From Holophagales bacterium UBA5066 (GTDB lineage Bacteria; Acidobacteriota; Thermoanaerobaculia; UBA5066), in contig DIAY01000212.1 in the NCBI GenBank assembly GCA_002414905.1, forward strand, positions 52,337 to 116,336: 64,000 bases of DNA, in the 5' to 3' direction. Below the pieces are notes generated by a model that worked only from the letters and a program-made list of their open reading frames with translations, made no database searches and was not told where the DNA came from. The position numbers and the translations under genes were made by a program. Position 1 is the stretch's first letter; each line of letters opens with the position of its first letter. Positions 1 to 7,400 of this stretch are shown one piece after another.

Positions 1-219
1 GACCACGGTTCCTGCGGCGACGCCTCGAAGGGACGACAGGAGGCGCCGCGCGGGCGCGAAACGCGCGTCCATCTTCAGGATGAAGTCACAGCCGAGCAGA
101 GCGTCCTCGTTGCGGCCCGCCCGCGCCATGTCGAGCGTGTGACGGAACGTCTGGAGGACCTTCTCGCGGGCCTCGGCGGAGAGGGAGGGACTCCCCTGGT
201 AGGAAACGGGCTCGGGCAT
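1..219 (-). CDS. TPR-like hypothetical protein, N-terminal part only
   Basis: The open frame starts at an ATG (217-219, minus strand) preceded by AGAGG and runs off the left edge, giving the first 73 residues. The visible protein begins MPEPVSYQGSPSLSAEAR and continues as an amphipathic helical stretch (LQTFRHTLDMARAGRNEDAL) followed by LGCDFILKMDARFAPARRLL. That spacing is typical of one tetratricopeptide helix pair, suggesting a cytosolic scaffold protein, but only one repeat is visible and no catalytic domain can be seen. It is divergent from ftcD, with about 100 bases between the two start codons. The family cannot be fixed without the missing C-terminus. Confidence 0.6.
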   Translation of the reverse strand, partial: MPEPVSYQGSPSLSAEAREKVLQTFRHTLDMARAGRNEDALLGCDFILKMDARFAPARRLLSSLRGVAAGTVV

Positions 220-321
220 GGGAACCTCTTCGAACCCAGCGTAACAAGGCGCCTTTCCGGCGGCAAGCGCCGTGCGCCCCCCGCGGTAAGATCTTCGGTC
301 CGGAAGCGGGGAGGAAATCCG

Positions 322-1242
322 ATGACCACACTGATCGAATGCATCCCGAACATCAGCGAAGGACGCCGCCCGGAAGTGGTCGCGGCCATCTCGAGCGCCG
401 CGGTTTCGTCCGGTCCGGGAGTTCTCCTTCTCGACTGGACGTCCGATGCCGACCACAACCGCTCCGTCCTGACCTTCCTCGGGGACGGTCCGGCCCTGGT
501 TCGGGCGATGGAGGCGATGGTCGCCGAGACCCTCGTCCACGTCGACCTGACGAAGCACGAGGGGGCTCACCCGCGGCTCGGGGCCGTCGACGTCATCCCG
601 TTCGTCCCCATTCGGAACGCAACCACCGCCGACTGCGTCGCCCTGGCGAAGGAGCTCGGCGCCCGGCTCGCACAGAAGCACGGCCTGCCGATCTACCTTT
701 ACGAGGACGCCGCTTCGAGCGAGGTCCGCCGGAACCTCGCCACGATCCGCAAGGGCGAGTTCGAGGGGCTCGGCGAGAAGATGAAGAACCCCGAGTGGAA
801 GCCCGACTTCGGGCCCGACGCCCCGCACCCGACGGCGGGTGCGACCGTAATCGGGGCACGCTCGCCTCTCATCGCCTACAACATCAACCTCGGGACGGCC
901 GACCTCTCGATCGCTGACCGGATCGCGAGGTCGATCCGCCACCTCTCCGGCGGCTACCGGTTCGTCAAGGCGATGGGCGTCAAGCTCGAAGCGCGCGGCA
1001 TCGTCCAGGTCTCCATCAACATGACGAACTACGAGAAGACGCCGCTCCACCGCGTCTTCGAGACGGTGCGCTCGGAGGCCGAGCGCTTCGGCGTGCCGGT
1101 CGTCGGCTCCGAGATCGTCGGTCTCGTCCCGCAGGCGGCCCTCGTCGGCACTGCCGAGCACTACCTGAGGCTGGAGTCGCCCGCTTCGCCGCAGGTCCTC
1201 GAGAACAAGCTTCTCGACGTCGCCTTCGCCTCTAAAGATTAG
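322..1242 (+). CDS. ftcD: Glutamate formimidoyltransferase
   Basis: Transfers the formimino group from N-formimino-L-glutamate to tetrahydrofolate, the last step of one histidine-degradation route; cytosolic. The 306-residue product matches the stand-alone bacterial transferase in length, so the cyclodeaminase domain of the animal fusion is absent. Conserved blocks are the N-terminal IECIPNISEGRR, DADHNRSVLTFLG, and HEGAHPRLGAVDVIPFVP near residues 75-92, followed by the C-terminal formimidoyltransferase domain. The ATG at 322 is chosen because GGGGAGGAA lies just upstream; the frame stays open further 5' only through non-coding-looking sequence. No other hut genes are visible, so whether it serves histidine catabolism or folate one-carbon supply is inference. 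Confidence 0.93.
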   Translation: MTTLIECIPNISEGRRPEVVAAISSAAVSSGPGVLLLDWTSDADHNRSVLTFLGDGPALVRAMEAMVAETLVHVDLTKHEGAHPRLGAVDVIPFVPIRNATTADCVALAKELGARLAQKHGLPIYLYEDAASSEVRRNLATIRKGEFEGLGEKMKNPEWKPDFGPDAPHPTAGATVIGARSPLIAYNINLGTADLSIADRIARSIRHLSGGYRFVKAMGVKLEARGIVQVSINMTNYEKTPLHRVFETVRSEAERFGVPVVGSEIVGLVPQAALVGTAEHYLRLESPASPQVLENKLLDVAFASKD

Positions 1243-1274
1243 AGGATCAGGGAGCCGGTCAGGCGGTTCGGGGA

Positions 1275-1294
1275 CCCCGGGCGCGAGCCCGGGG
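1275..1294. terminator. Bidirectional hairpin between convergent genes
   Basis: A perfect 8-bp stem (CCCCGGGC / GCCCGGGG) closed by a GCGA tetraloop lies between the 3' ends of ftcD and the convergent repeat-protein gene. There is no U-tract on either side. A shared terminator or 3'-end stabiliser is the simplest reading. Confidence 0.5.
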
Positions 1295-1299
1295 ATGCC

Positions 1300-2196
1300 T
1301 CAGCGGAACTGACGGAGCAGGACCCACGCCCCGGCGGCGATGAGGAGCGCGAAACCGAGGAGTCCAGAGCGGCCTCCTGCAGGAATCGCTGCAGCGCCGT
1401 CGACAAGGAGTCCAGCGGCTGCAGAGGCGTCCTGTGCAGCCAGGATGGTGCCGTCAGGAGCGAGAAGAAGCAGATCGTAGGCGCCGGGACCCGGGGCCGC
1501 GCCAAGCAGGACACCCGAAAAAGCATTCGTCGCGGTGCTGAACGGCTGCGAGAGGACGCACGGGCCAGTGTATGCGCCGCCGATAAGGGCCGCCGTCGAG
1601 GGGGCGGAGCCGGGCAGCTGAGGACGGGGGGGAAGCGGAGTGCTCGTCATGACAGCCGGGGGCGTGTCCGTCGGGGTACTGACGGGCGTGAACGTCGGGG
1701 TGTCGGTGGGGGTGTTCGTCGGGGTGCTGGGGATGGACGTCGGGGTGTTGGGGATGGACGTCGGGGTGTTGGGGATGGACGTCGGGGTGCTGGGGATGGA
1801 CGTCGGGGTGCTGGGGATGGACGTCGGGGTGTTGGGGATGGACGTCGGGGTGCTGGCGGGCGTGAACGTCGGCGTCGGAGTGGGAGTCAGGCCTCCGATC
1901 GTCCAGATGCCGTTGGGGACGAGGCAAAGCGTGTAGGTGAGCGCCACGTCGGGCACCGTACCTGCCGCGACGAGGGGCTGCCCGGGGATTGCTGTCGTCA
2001 CGTTCAGCCCGACGGCAGCCGGCGGGGCCGGAGCCAGGGCCTTGATCGGGGCTTCCGCCCGCACGTTCGGCACAGGTGCCCTCGCGGAGTCGCGATCCTT
2101 CGCCGCGGCGGGGAGGAGCGCGACGAGGAGCACCGCCAGTACGGCGGAACCACACATCCGAACGCTCCCTTGCGTACCAGAGACTCTCGCAGTCAT
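1300..2196 (-). CDS. Secreted Thr/Pro-repeat protein with C-terminal membrane anchor
   Basis: Unknown function. The 298-residue product starts at the ATG at 2194-2196, preceded by a strong GGAGGGG. A signal peptide (hydrophobic AVLAVLLVALLPAAA) is followed by a short Ala/Pro region and a globular stretch. A low-complexity linker of 7-residue repeats (TPTSIPN / TPTSIPS) comes next, then a second small globular part. The C-terminus is a glycine-rich turn, one transmembrane helix (LLGFALLIAAGAWVLL) and a basic tail RQFR. That tripartite tail resembles IPTL/PEP-CTERM-type sorting signals, so envelope anchoring or processing is inferred. The linker probably acts as an extended spacer. It is convergent with ftcD. 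Confidence 0.72.
   Translation of the reverse strand: MTARVSGTQGSVRMCGSAVLAVLLVALLPAAAKDRDSARAPVPNVRAEAPIKALAPAPPAAVGLNVTTAIPGQPLVAAGTVPDVALTYTLCLVPNGIWTIGGLTPTPTPTFTPASTPTSIPNTPTSIPSTPTSIPSTPTSIPNTPTSIPNTPTSIPSTPTNTPTDTPTFTPVSTPTDTPPAVMTSTPLPPRPQLPGSAPSTAALIGGAYTGPCVLSQPFSTATNAFSGVLLGAAPGPGAYDLLLLAPDGTILAAQDASAAAGLLVDGAAAIPAGGRSGLLGFALLIAAGAWVLLRQFR
1718..1843 (-). repeat. 21-bp minisatellite, six units, inside the Thr/Pro-repeat gene
   Basis: Six head-to-tail 21-bp units begin at 1718, 1739, 1760, 1781, 1802 and 1823. They differ mainly at one C/T position (GGTGCTG versus GGTGTTG), followed by a diverged seventh unit. Each unit encodes seven residues, so changes in unit number keep the reading frame and only change linker length. 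The near identity indicates recent slippage or recombination. Confidence 0.95.
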
Positions 2197-2248
2197 CGTC
2201 CCCTCCGGGCGGTTCTGATTTCCAATTTCGAAATCCCGTCTCGAAATC

Positions 2249-3409
2249 TTAGTCACCGCCGCACTCTTTTGCAACATAGGTGAGTTCGACGAGGAGGGCC
2301 TCGTTTCTTGAGATCGACACTTCAAGCGCGAAGAGCCTCGCGACGCGCACCGGGTCTGGACGCAGCTCGGCCCGCCGGGCGAGAGCCTGGGCGAGAGTCC
2401 GCGCGAGGGCCTCCGGTGATCCGCTCTCGCAGAGGAGGCCGTAGCCGGTTTCGCGGACGACGACGCGGGCTCCCGGTATGTCGGTCGCCACCACGGGCGT
2501 TCCGGCGAGCATCGCCTCCACCTGGACGAGAGCCATCATCTCGGAGCGGCTCGGCAGAACGAAGACGTCGCACATCGCGTGGAAGTCGGCAATCCGCTGC
2601 GGATCGCGCAGGAGGCCGAGGAGGACGAGCCGGTCCCCCGCGGCGGAGACGAGCGGACGGCACTTCTCGAAGAAACGTTCGTAGTGGACGTTCGCTTCGC
2701 CCGCGAAGACGAGGTGGACGTCGGGGACGAGGGTGCGAAGGAGCGGGAGGGCCTGGAGGAGGACGTCGAAGCCCTTTTCCGCCACGAACCGGCCGGCAAA
2801 GCCGACGACCGTCTTTCCCGTGAGACCGAGATCGGCCCTCCAGCGGGCCGAGGCGGCACGGTCCGGCTCAGGGAGGGTGACCGGGGGTGCGATCGCCCGG
2901 ACCTTCTCGCGGACGCCGCCAAGGAGGCGTGACGAGGCGGCGTAGTCGTCGCTGTAGGTCGTGACCGCGTTCGCGAGCCGGGCCGCGCCCGCGAGGACGA
3001 CGAAGGCGGCCGCCTCGATTGCCTTCTCGTGAAGGCTCGGCGGCATGACGACGTCCCCGTGATGGGTCATCAGGACGGGGACGCCGAGCGCCCGGGCCAG
3101 CCCCGCGACGAGAAGCGCCTCGGGGAGAGGCGTGTGGATCTGGACCACGTCGGTCTCGCAGAGGAGCCGCGCGAGGGCGAAGGGGAGGCCGGGAACGATC
3201 ATCCCGCGATTGAAGCCGGCAAGCGGCCGGAGCCTCACCACACGGACCCCGTCGACGACTTCCTCGCGAGAAAGCGACGGCTCGTGACGCGTCGTCAGGA
3301 CGGTCACCGTGTGTCCCCTCCGGGCCAGACCTTCAGCCAGCCTTACTGCGTGGACGGTGAGGCCCGTCCAGTGCGGGCGGTAATAGGTGAGGACGGAGAG
3401 GATGCGGAT
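2249..3409 (-). CDS. GT4-family glycosyltransferase (non-canonical start)
   Basis: Retaining GT-B glycosyltransferase of the GT4 type, expected to move a sugar from a nucleotide donor onto a surface glycan or lipid carrier at the inner membrane face. The N-terminal Rossmann half contains YYRPHWTGLTVHAVRLAEGL. The C-terminal half contains GRFVAEKGFDVLLQALPLL and the donor-site block SEMMALVQVEAMLAGTPVVA with the E-x7-E pattern. Homology begins at residues RILSVLTYYRPHW, yet no ATG, GTG or TTG lies in frame there. The nearest usable codon is ATC at 3407-3409, with GAGG six bases upstream. Translation is open further 5' but through the divergent methyltransferase. An ATC start, a small frameshift or a sequence error are the alternatives; the enzyme family is secure, the start is not. 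Confidence 0.85.
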   Translation of the reverse strand: MRILSVLTYYRPHWTGLTVHAVRLAEGLARRGHTVTVLTTRHEPSLSREEVVDGVRVVRLRPLAGFNRGMIVPGLPFALARLLCETDVVQIHTPLPEALLVAGLARALGVPVLMTHHGDVVMPPSLHEKAIEAAAFVVLAGAARLANAVTTYSDDYAASSRLLGGVREKVRAIAPPVTLPEPDRAASARWRADLGLTGKTVVGFAGRFVAEKGFDVLLQALPLLRTLVPDVHLVFAGEANVHYERFFEKCRPLVSAAGDRLVLLGLLRDPQRIADFHAMCDVFVLPSRSEMMALVQVEAMLAGTPVVATDIPGARVVVRETGYGLLCESGSPEALARTLAQALARRAELRPDPVRVARLFALEVSISRNEALLVELTYVAKECGGD

Positions 3410-3454
3410 GGCGCGCCTCGAAGTGCCGGGAGGGTAGCAGGCGGGCGGACCCGT

Positions 3455-3460
3455 TACTCT
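3455..3460 (+). promoter_or_regulatory. TANNNT -10 element (TACTCT), probable leaderless start
   Basis: TACTCT ends seven bases before the TTG start of the methyltransferase and no Shine-Dalgarno sequence is present. This is the geometry expected of a leaderless transcript. It is one of several such sites in the window. Confidence 0.35.
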
Positions 3461-3467
3461 CTGCGCG

Positions 3468-4373
3468 TTGAAGAACGATCCCTTGCCCGGACCCGGACCT
3501 GGGCACGACAGCGGGTACGGCCACGGGCTCGATCGCGAACGCCTCGAGGCGTTCCTCGCGGACGACCTCGACATGGCCTTCCGGCGCCGGGTCCTCTGGC
3601 TCCTCGACGCCCTCGCCCTGCGGCCGGGGCTCTCCCTGCTCGACCTCGGCTGCGGGCCGGGGGTCCTCCTCAGGGCGCTCGCCGCGTCGACGTCCGGCGT
3701 GAAAGCCGTGGGCCTGGATGCGGGAATGGATCGTCTGCTCCAGGCTCGGGCAGCTCCCACGCCCGCGCCGCTCACGCGAGGTGATGCGCTTCGTCTGCCA
3801 TTTCACGATTCCACTTTCGACCGGGTTCTCGCCGCGGAAGTCCTCGAGCACATTGCCGACGACGCGGGAGCGCTCGGTGAGCTCCACCGGGTCCTCGTGC
3901 CGGGCGGCCTCCTCGCGCTCTCCGTCCCGCACGAGGACTACCCCTTCCTCTGGGACCCCATCAACCGGACCTGGACGGCGCTCGGAGGCGCTCCTTTCCG
4001 GACGGGTCCTCTCGTCGGGATCTGGACGGGACATGAACGGCTCTATCGGCCGAGCGACCTCACCGCGCGCGTCACCGCGGCAGGATTCGAGGTCCTTCGG
4101 GTAGAGGAGGCGACGCACCACTGCCTCCCGCTCTCCCATTTCCTCCTCTACGGCGTCGGCCGGCCCCTCGTCGAGCGGGGTCCCCTCCCGGAGGCGCTGC
4201 GTCGGCGCCTGGGCCGCCTCCCGGCAGCGCCGAACTCCTCCCGTCGCGGGGTGGACCTCCTGGCACCCCTGCGTGCCCTGCTTGCGGCCGTGGACCGAAG
4301 AAACGACGCCGAGGCGGTAAAGAAGAGGAAGACCTTCGTGAACGTCCTGCTCCTCGCGCGCCGCTCCCCGTGA
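3468..4373 (+). CDS. Class I SAM-dependent methyltransferase
   Basis: Methyltransf_11-type enzyme of 301 residues. Motif I (LLDLGCGPG) is near residues 57-65, an acidic strand follows (VGLDAGMD), and motif post-I/II is visible in ADVLEHI-like sequence (AAEVLEHIADDAG) and LVPGGLLALSVP. The substrate is unknown. Its position between a GT4 glycosyltransferase and a giant GT-C membrane protein suggests methylation of a sugar or lipid-linked glycan. The start is a TTG with no ribosome site but a TACTCT element seven bases upstream; an internal ATG (MAFRRRV) is an alternative that would shorten the N-terminus by about 35 residues. It is divergent from the GT4 gene and followed after 40 bases by the GT-C/DUF2298 gene. 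Confidence 0.82.
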   Translation: MKNDPLPGPGPGHDSGYGHGLDRERLEAFLADDLDMAFRRRVLWLLDALALRPGLSLLDLGCGPGVLLRALAASTSGVKAVGLDAGMDRLLQARAAPTPAPLTRGDALRLPFHDSTFDRVLAAEVLEHIADDAGALGELHRVLVPGGLLALSVPHEDYPFLWDPINRTWTALGGAPFRTGPLVGIWTGHERLYRPSDLTARVTAAGFEVLRVEEATHHCLPLSHFLLYGVGRPLVERGPLPEALRRRLGRLPAAPNSSRRGVDLLAPLRALLAAVDRRNDAEAVKKRKTFVNVLLLARRSP

Positions 4374-4413
4374 AGAGGACGAGGCCTGGTCCGGTATCGT
4401 CCCGCGGACTTCC

Positions 4414-7400
4414 TTGAACGAGCCCTCGCTCCTCGATCTCGTACGCAGCCTCGCGACGCGCAAGCGCCTTCTTCGCCTGCTCCTCGTCGCGGTGGCCTTT
4501 GGCTCGCTCGCCATGGCGGCGAGCCTTCTCCTTTCGCCGGGCGTCTCTCTCTTGAGGCCCCTCGCCTGGGTCGTCTCCGCAGTCGCGCTGGGCGAGGCCG
4601 CTCGCCTCGCGGGGCGGACGAAGGTCGGGGAGACTCCGGTCGCAACGCCCGTCGAGGTCCTCCGGCGCCGGCCGTCGGCCCGGACCTTCGCCCTTCTGGC
4701 GGTCGTCCTCGTCGGCATCGGCTTTCGGGTGTCGTGGCTCAGCTGGGACGAGGGAGCGCTCCTTCACCCCGACGAATACGGGCTCACCGGCACGCTGACC
4801 AGACTCTCCTTTCCGAAGAACGCGGCCGAGTGGTTCGACACGCGCCTCTCCCCGATGAGCCCCTATCCGCACTACGACGTAGACGGACAGCGGCTTCCCG
4901 GCAAGGCACCAGACGAGGCGATGCGCTGGGGGCAGTGGCCCCAGTTCCTGATTCGCGGCACGGCCGAGCTTCTGAGCGGGCGGCCCGAAGCGCCTGGAGA
5001 GGACTTCACCCGCTTCGCCGACCTCAGACTCCTCGGACGAAGGCTCTCGGCGGTCACGAGTGTCCTGACTCTTGGGCTGCTTTTCCTGCTCGCTCGCCGG
5101 CTCACAAGCCCTCCTACGGCCCTCCTCGCAACGGCTCTAGCGGCGCTCGCACCGCTCGCGCTCCAGCAGTCGCGATTCCTGACGGTCGACGGCTTCGCCG
5201 CGCTCTTCGCCACGGCGGCCCTCCTGCCGGTCGTTCGCATCGCCGCCCCCCGAGACGGGGAGCGCGGGCCGAAGGCCCCGGCGGCGCTCTTCGGACTCCT
5301 CGCGGCGATGGCGGTCGCATCCCGCCTCAACCTCGCTCCGATCGTTCTCCTCCTGCCACTGGCCCTCCTTCTGCGGGAACGGGGCGTCCCTCTTTCCGCT
5401 CTCCTTCGGCGTGCCGCCGGCCCGGTGTTTCTCGGCGCGATCGTCTTTCTGGCCACGTTCCGCGTCACGCAACCGATGTCCTTCCGCGCGCCCCGCGGAG
5501 AGACGACCCCGTTCACGCTCACTCTCAACGCCGACTGGCTCCGCAACGTCGAGCTGGCCCGCTCGGAGTCGGCCCTCGAGACCTCCGCTCCCCCCGCCGA
5601 GCAGTGGGCCGGCCGCACCCGCCTTCTCTTCCCCTCGCTCAACACGTTCCTCTGGGGCCTCGGAATTCCGGGCGGTCTTCTCGCCCTCGCGGGTCTCGGT
5701 CTCTCCCTCGCGGCAATCGCGAAGGGGAGCGCCCGCGCGGGGCCCGGGACGCTCGTCCTCCTCGCCTGGACCGTCGCGTTCTTTCTCTTCATGGCGATGC
5801 GCCCGGTCTCCTCGGTCCGCTACTTTCTCCCGCTCTATCCCCTCTTCGCGTTCTTCGGTGCGCTCGCCCTGGAGCGGCTCGAGGAGAGGCTTCGCACGAG
5901 AGGGGCCCGCCTCGCGGCGGTCGTCCCCGCGGCGGCCGTCCTTTTCGCCCTCGCCTGGGCGTGGGGATTCACGGGCATCTGGAGGCGGCCCAACACGCGG
6001 ATCGCCGCGTCCCGCTATCTCTACGCGAATCTTCCGGCGGCGGCGAACGTCGTTCTCGACGGGGGCGAGGGTCCCCGACGAATCCCGCTTCGCGATGGAC
6101 GCTCGCGCGTCGTGTCGGAGGAAGCGACCGGCCTTCCCATTCCTGCTGGAACAGTTGGCGCTCTTCGTCGCGTCGAGTTCCCGCACGTCTGGGGTCCCCC
6201 CGGCTCGGAGATTCGGATCGCGATCCGAAAGAGCGGCAGTTCAGCCCCTCTGGCAGAAGGGACTTTCCCCGTTCCCCCGACCCGGCACCATCCGCTCGGA
6301 GACGCGGCTGCCGTTTCCGTCGGGCCTCTCGCGTTGCAGCCCGGCCAGGACTACGAGGTCGTCCTCTCGGCGCGCGGCGGGAGCGTCACGATCACCTCCT
6401 CCGTCCTCCTCAGCGAGACCTGGGACGAGGTTTTGCCGTGCGCTCTCGCCGGCCTCGACGGCCGTCTCTACGACGGACGCCTCCTCGCCGTTCGGGGCCC
6501 CGACAACGCCGTCAAGAGGGACGCTGTCCTTGCTGCGGTCGCCGAGGCCGACGCGATCGTCCTCTCGAGCCCCCGATCGCTCTGGGTCGTTCCCCGCCTT
6601 CCGCTGAATCACCCGTTCACGATGGCCTACTACCGCGCCCTCTTCGACGGAAGGCTCGGCTTCGCCGCCGCTCCCGCAAGTCCGTTCCAGGCGCCCCTGC
6701 GCCTCGGACCTCTCTGGATCTCGGACGTGGCGGGCGCGATGTCGTGGCGGCGTCCGCCGGTCCTGCCGCTTGCGGCCCCGGGCCCGTTCGCGGCGGAGGA
6801 GGCCTTCTTCGTCTACGATCACGCCCCGGTCTGGGTCTTCACGCGCGTGGCGCAACGAAGCCCGGCCGAGCTGGATGCGATCCTCCCCGCATCGCTCCTT
6901 CTCGACGTCGTCCCGCAGACGCCGCTCCAGGCGAGCGCGGCGCCCGACGGGCTGATGCTCCCGCCCGATCGTCTCGCGCGCGACGCGGCCGGTGAAGGGA
7001 GGAACGACGCGCCCTCTCCGGATTCCCGCCTGAACCGCTCCCCCGCGCTCACGATCCTGGCGTGGCTTGCGCTTCTGGCGCTCCTCGGCCTCGCAGGCCT
7101 GCCGTTCACGGCGGCGGCTTTCAGCCGCCTCCCTTCGGCGGCCTTTGCCTTCGCGCGCTTCGCCGGCCTCCTCCTGTCCGCCTGGCTGTCGTGGCTTCTC
7201 GCCTCGCTCCGGGTCGTCCCCTTCGGACGCGGCGCGATTCTCGTCGCGCTCTTCTTCGTTCTCCTCGCTTCGGGAACGCTGGCCTGGCGAAACCGGGTGT
7301 CTCTCCTCGAGCTCCTGCGGCGCGAGCGGCGGACGCTGCTCGCCACGGAGCTTCTCTTTTACGCTCTCCTTGCTCTCGGCCTGCTTCTGCGCTTCGGGAA

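Noticed and set aside
1718..1843. Regular repeats as a CRISPR array
   Set aside because: Units are contiguous without spacers, encode an in-frame peptide repeat, and no cas genes are present.
3410..3775. Upstream ATG for the GT4 gene at 3775
   Set aside because: It would add 122 Arg/Ser-rich residues lying entirely within the divergent methyltransferase gene, with no homology.
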